Assembly: GCA_012842765.1 (NCBI GenBank)
Contig: DUWJ01000029.1
Span: 1-7,709, forward strand
Length of the DNA stretch: 7,709 nucleotides
Origin: Bacillota bacterium
GTDB taxonomy: Bacteria > Bacillota > DTU025
Direction of reading: 5' to 3'
Below are positions 5,744 through 7,709 of the stretch, in pieces. The number at the start of each line of letters is the position of its first letter. Position 1 is the stretch's first letter. A model generated the notes under the pieces. It saw only the letters and a list, made by a program, of their open reading frames with translations, was not told where the DNA came from and did no database searches. The translations under genes were made by a program, and so were the position numbers.

Positions 5744-5748
5744 ATACT

Positions 5749-7491
5749 ATGGTTGTTTTAAAGGCAACCCGCCTTTCAAAAACCTACGGAATAGAGACAA
5801 TATTCAAGAACGCCTCGTTTGACATCTCTTTAGGTGAGCGTGTAGCTTTATTCGGCCCAAACGGATCAGGCAAGAGCACGTTGCTTCGCTTGATAACAGG
5901 AGATGAGGAGCCCGATGACGGGCAGGTGTGGACCGACCCCAAAATGCGTGTGGGATATGTTCCCCAAAAGCTAGAGTTTCCAGAGTCGGCAACCCCTCTC
6001 TTCCTATGCCAAGTTGCGAGTTTGGGGCTACCTGATGTTGGAAATGCCGAAGAGGCTCTGTCACGATTTGGAATTTCAAAGAAGATGCGGATGCGGCGCG
6101 TAGGAACCTTGAGCGCAGGAGAACGGACTCGTCTGGGACTGGCTTGCGCTTGGGTAATCCGTCCCGATATCCTGCTACTGGATGAGCCCACTTGTCACCT
6201 GGATATCGAAGGGATGGAACTGTTGACCGATCTCTTACTGTCGCACAAGGGCGCTGCTCTGATAGTCTCTCACGACCGCCGTTTCCTAGATGACGTAGCA
6301 ATGCGCGTCCTGGAGCTAGCGCCAGATGGAATTCGTTCATTCACAGGCAATTACAGTGCATACCGAATGCAAAAAGAAGCTGAGCTTGATGCCCAAATGA
6401 AAGCGCACATCCATTACAAGCGTGAAGAACGACGCTTAGAGGCCAGGATATCTCAGCAGATGGAATGGTTCCGATCGGCCCATCGAAGTGCCGGACAGAA
6501 CGATTTTCTGAGAGCCAAGGCCAAAAAGGGCGCACGGAGGGCAAAAGCGACTGCAAAACGCCTGGAGAGGCTGCGCAAGGAGAAGGTTCCAAAACCTAAG
6601 GCATCTGAATCTCCGCTGATGCAGACAACGCCGGCCGACAAGACCGGCGTTCGCATGATACTCATGGAAGGGGCAGCTAGAGCTTTTGGCTCGACTCCGC
6701 TCTTCGAAGATCTGGATCTAGCCGTTAGCCGGGGGGATCATCTGGGAATCATCGGACCTAATGGGTGTGGCAAGACAACGCTGCTTCGCACCATGCTCGG
6801 ATCGGAATCTCTCACTGCAGGCACTGTATGGAGGAGCCCCTCATGCCGTTTTTTCTACATGGATCAACACTACGAGACTCTTGACCCGAACCTTACTGTG
6901 CTGGAAGCGATAATGGAGGCACAGTCTCGGGGCAGCGCTCCTGGCAATGACAGAGGAAAGCAGATACAAGCAGCCCGCGATCTATTGGCATCCCTGCTCT
7001 TTCGAGGGGCAGACGTTCACAAACGTATATCGGTATTGAGCTGGGGTGAACGCGCTCGTGTATCAATCGCTAGAATGCTTATATCCAATTATGACCTAAT
7101 CGCCCTCGACGAACCTACCAATAATCTTGACGTGCAATCCCGAGAGGCAATCGAGTCATGCCTGGCAGAGTGGAAAGGAACGCTGGTCGTCGTCTCTCAC
7201 GACAGGCGCTTTCTTGAACACACATGCAACATGATAGCAGCCTTCAATTCAGGCCAGGTAAGTGTCTTTCCCGGAACATACGGCGAATGGGAGGAACACA
7301 GGAAGCTTGAGGCTGCACAAGCCATTGGCCCAGCCCAAAAGCAGGGCCACACCGTGCTTGAGCTCGAGCACAGGCTCGCGCTGCTTTCTGCAAAGCTATC
7401 GGAGAAATTCCAGTCAGATGAGGAAAAGGTAGCCATAGAGGAAGAGTTTCTGGCAACAGCCCGAACACTCAATAGGCTGCGACAGAAATAG
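5749..7491 (+). CDS. ABC-F family ATPase, ribosome-protection type
   Basis: A soluble protein of 580 residues with two ATP-binding cassettes and no membrane segments, the hallmark of ABC-F translation factors. Cassette 1: Walker A GPNGSGKST (36-44), Q-loop Q73, signature LSAGE (121-125), Walker B ILLLDEP with E146, switch H175. Cassette 2: Walker A GPNGCGKTT (336-344), Q373, signature LSWGE (430-434), LDEPTNNLD with E455, switch H484. The linker (about 200-300) is helical and very basic (FLRAKAKKGARRAKATAKRL), as expected for the part that reaches the ribosomal P-site tRNA. Only about 48 residues separate Q73 from the first signature, leaving no room for an EttA-type arm, as in many resistance ABC-Fs. 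A short charged helix ends the protein (535-580). The frame is open to ATG at 5719, but GGGAG (5736-5740) eight bases before 5749 and family alignment (MVVLKATRLSKTYG) favour 5749. Expression is probably controlled by the leader. A housekeeping rescue factor is the alternative to drug resistance. Confidence 0.9.
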   Translation: MVVLKATRLSKTYGIETIFKNASFDISLGERVALFGPNGSGKSTLLRLITGDEEPDDGQVWTDPKMRVGYVPQKLEFPESATPLFLCQVASLGLPDVGNAEEALSRFGISKKMRMRRVGTLSAGERTRLGLACAWVIRPDILLLDEPTCHLDIEGMELLTDLLLSHKGAALIVSHDRRFLDDVAMRVLELAPDGIRSFTGNYSAYRMQKEAELDAQMKAHIHYKREERRLEARISQQMEWFRSAHRSAGQNDFLRAKAKKGARRAKATAKRLERLRKEKVPKPKASESPLMQTTPADKTGVRMILMEGAARAFGSTPLFEDLDLAVSRGDHLGIIGPNGCGKTTLLRTMLGSESLTAGTVWRSPSCRFFYMDQHYETLDPNLTVLEAIMEAQSRGSAPGNDRGKQIQAARDLLASLLFRGADVHKRISVLSWGERARVSIARMLISNYDLIALDEPTNNLDVQSREAIESCLAEWKGTLVVVSHDRRFLEHTCNMIAAFNSGQVSVFPGTYGEWEEHRKLEAAQAIGPAQKQGHTVLELEHRLALLSAKLSEKFQSDEEKVAIEEEFLATARTLNRLRQK

Positions 7492-7507
7492 ACTCCTTGC
7501 ATAGAAC

Positions 7508-7558
7508 AGGAAGACCCGGCCCGCTCATGTGCAACCTTGAAGCTAGGGCCGGGTTCCT
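7508..7558. terminator. GC-rich hairpin between convergent genes, possible bidirectional terminator
   Basis: CCCGGCCC (7515-7522) pairs with GGGCCGGG (7546-7553), extended by AGGAA (7508-7512) with TTCCT (7554-7558) across a two-base bulge, and inside by GCT/AGC. It lies 17 bases after the ABC-F stop and 11 bases beyond the stop of the minus-strand gene. No clear T run follows on the plus strand; on the minus strand the tail is moderately T-rich (TCTTCCTGTTCT). Its position between convergent genes is the main argument for terminator function. Confidence 0.55.
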
Positions 7559-7568
7559 ATGCTCGGCG

Positions 7569-7709
7569 TCAGCCGCCTGCCCCTCCCGATCCATCATATG
7601 TCCCTTGCTGCGCTGAGACGATGATGTTTCTGACAGAAAGAACATCCTCAATCATCTCGAACGAGGGCGGGTCCACTCGCCTCCAGTTCTGGTAATGGTG
7701 GCCGTTCAT
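7569..7709 (-). CDS. C-terminal end of an unrecognised protein, 5' end at or beyond window edge
   Basis: The minus strand is open from the right edge to a TGA at 7569-7571, giving 46 residues: a polar segment with HHYQNWRRVDPPSFEMIEDV, then LSVRNIIVSAQQGTYDG and a glycine-rich end SGGAGG. The last three bases of the window form an ATG on this strand, but upstream sequence is not visible, so it may be an internal methionine. I do not recognise the family. Coding is supported by the natural-looking amino-acid composition, by codon use like its neighbours and by the hairpin just after its stop. It is convergent with the ABC-F gene. Confidence 0.55.
   Translation of the reverse strand: MNGHHYQNWRRVDPPSFEMIEDVLSVRNIIVSAQQGTYDGSGGAGG

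Larger units (their letters stand above)
5471..5748 (+). promoter_or_regulatory. structured attenuator leader of the ABC-F gene
   Basis: This stretch of nearly 280 bases is a 5' leader rather than empty spacer. In order it holds: a segment (5480-5496) complementary to 5673-5690; a Shine-Dalgarno (5492-5499) with a seven-codon reading frame (5509-5532); a large stem-loop (5546-5587); a hairpin GCATT/AATGC (5586-5601); an intrinsic terminator (5630-5675); the complementary segment; and a small hairpin masking part of the ABC-F ribosome binding site (5710-5743). Several of these pairings exclude one another. A short translated frame followed by a terminator ahead of an ABC-F gene is the known plan for ribosome-mediated attenuation, in which a drug-stalled ribosome on the leader shifts folding so that RNA polymerase passes the terminator. 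That this leader works so is inference; the fold was worked out by eye. Confidence 0.65.

Noticed and set aside
5719..5748. Upstream ATG (5719) as the ABC-F start, adding MDFMGLGVDT
   Set aside because: No suitably spaced ribosome binding site before it, whereas GGGAG lies eight bases before the ATG at 5749 and ABC-F proteins normally begin just before the first beta strand.
5804..6340. Minus-strand frame of 178 codons within the ABC-F gene
   Set aside because: Antisense shadow of cassette 1; no motif or ribosome binding site.

Overview
This looks like a chromosomal segment from a Gram-positive anaerobe, most likely a clostridial-type Bacillota. Four things point there: a perfect CIRCE operator in front of groES-groEL, strong AAGGAGG-type ribosome binding sites, a PrsW-type intramembrane protease, and a protein with two ferredoxin-like 4Fe-4S clusters. 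Base composition is moderate and even, and I see no insertion sequence, phage gene or CRISPR. The exact taxon cannot be read from this window.

Layout, left to right. The first 716 bases hold yebC on the minus strand, cut by the window edge after about 238 codons. Upstream of it, also on minus, is prsW (stop at 833, preferred start at 1660). A 200-base intergenic region then carries a nested inverted repeat, a sigma-A-like promoter and the CIRCE operator, and leads into groES (1864-2148) and groEL (2212-3831). The chaperonin operon ends at an intrinsic terminator (3855-3899). About 250 bases without a convincing gene follow, then a tRNA-Asn(GTT) on minus (4147-4221). Divergent from the tRNA is a plus-strand DUF362/ferredoxin protein with a TTG start (4293-5429).

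The most interesting part is 5430-5748 and the ABC-F ATPase that follows it (5749-7491). This roughly 280-base leader has an extended -10 promoter, a Shine-Dalgarno plus a seven-codon reading frame (MFSKLAF), several hairpins, a perfect 11-bp intrinsic terminator ahead of the gene, and a 15-bp complement linking the start of the leader to the bases just after the terminator. This is the architecture of ribosome-dependent attenuation of antibiotic-resistance ABC-F and erm genes. The ABC-F protein itself is intact, has both ATP sites, a highly basic interdomain linker and no obvious arm insertion, as in ribosome-protection ABC-Fs. My reading is an inducible ribosome-protection or ribosome-rescue gene; the inducer is unknown.

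The window ends with a large GC-rich hairpin (7508-7558) between the ABC-F gene and the 3' end of an unrecognised minus-strand gene (7569-7709). Several genes here concern protein quality and translation (YebC, PrsW, GroES/EL, tRNA-Asn, ABC-F), but apart from groES-groEL there is no sign that they form one operon.
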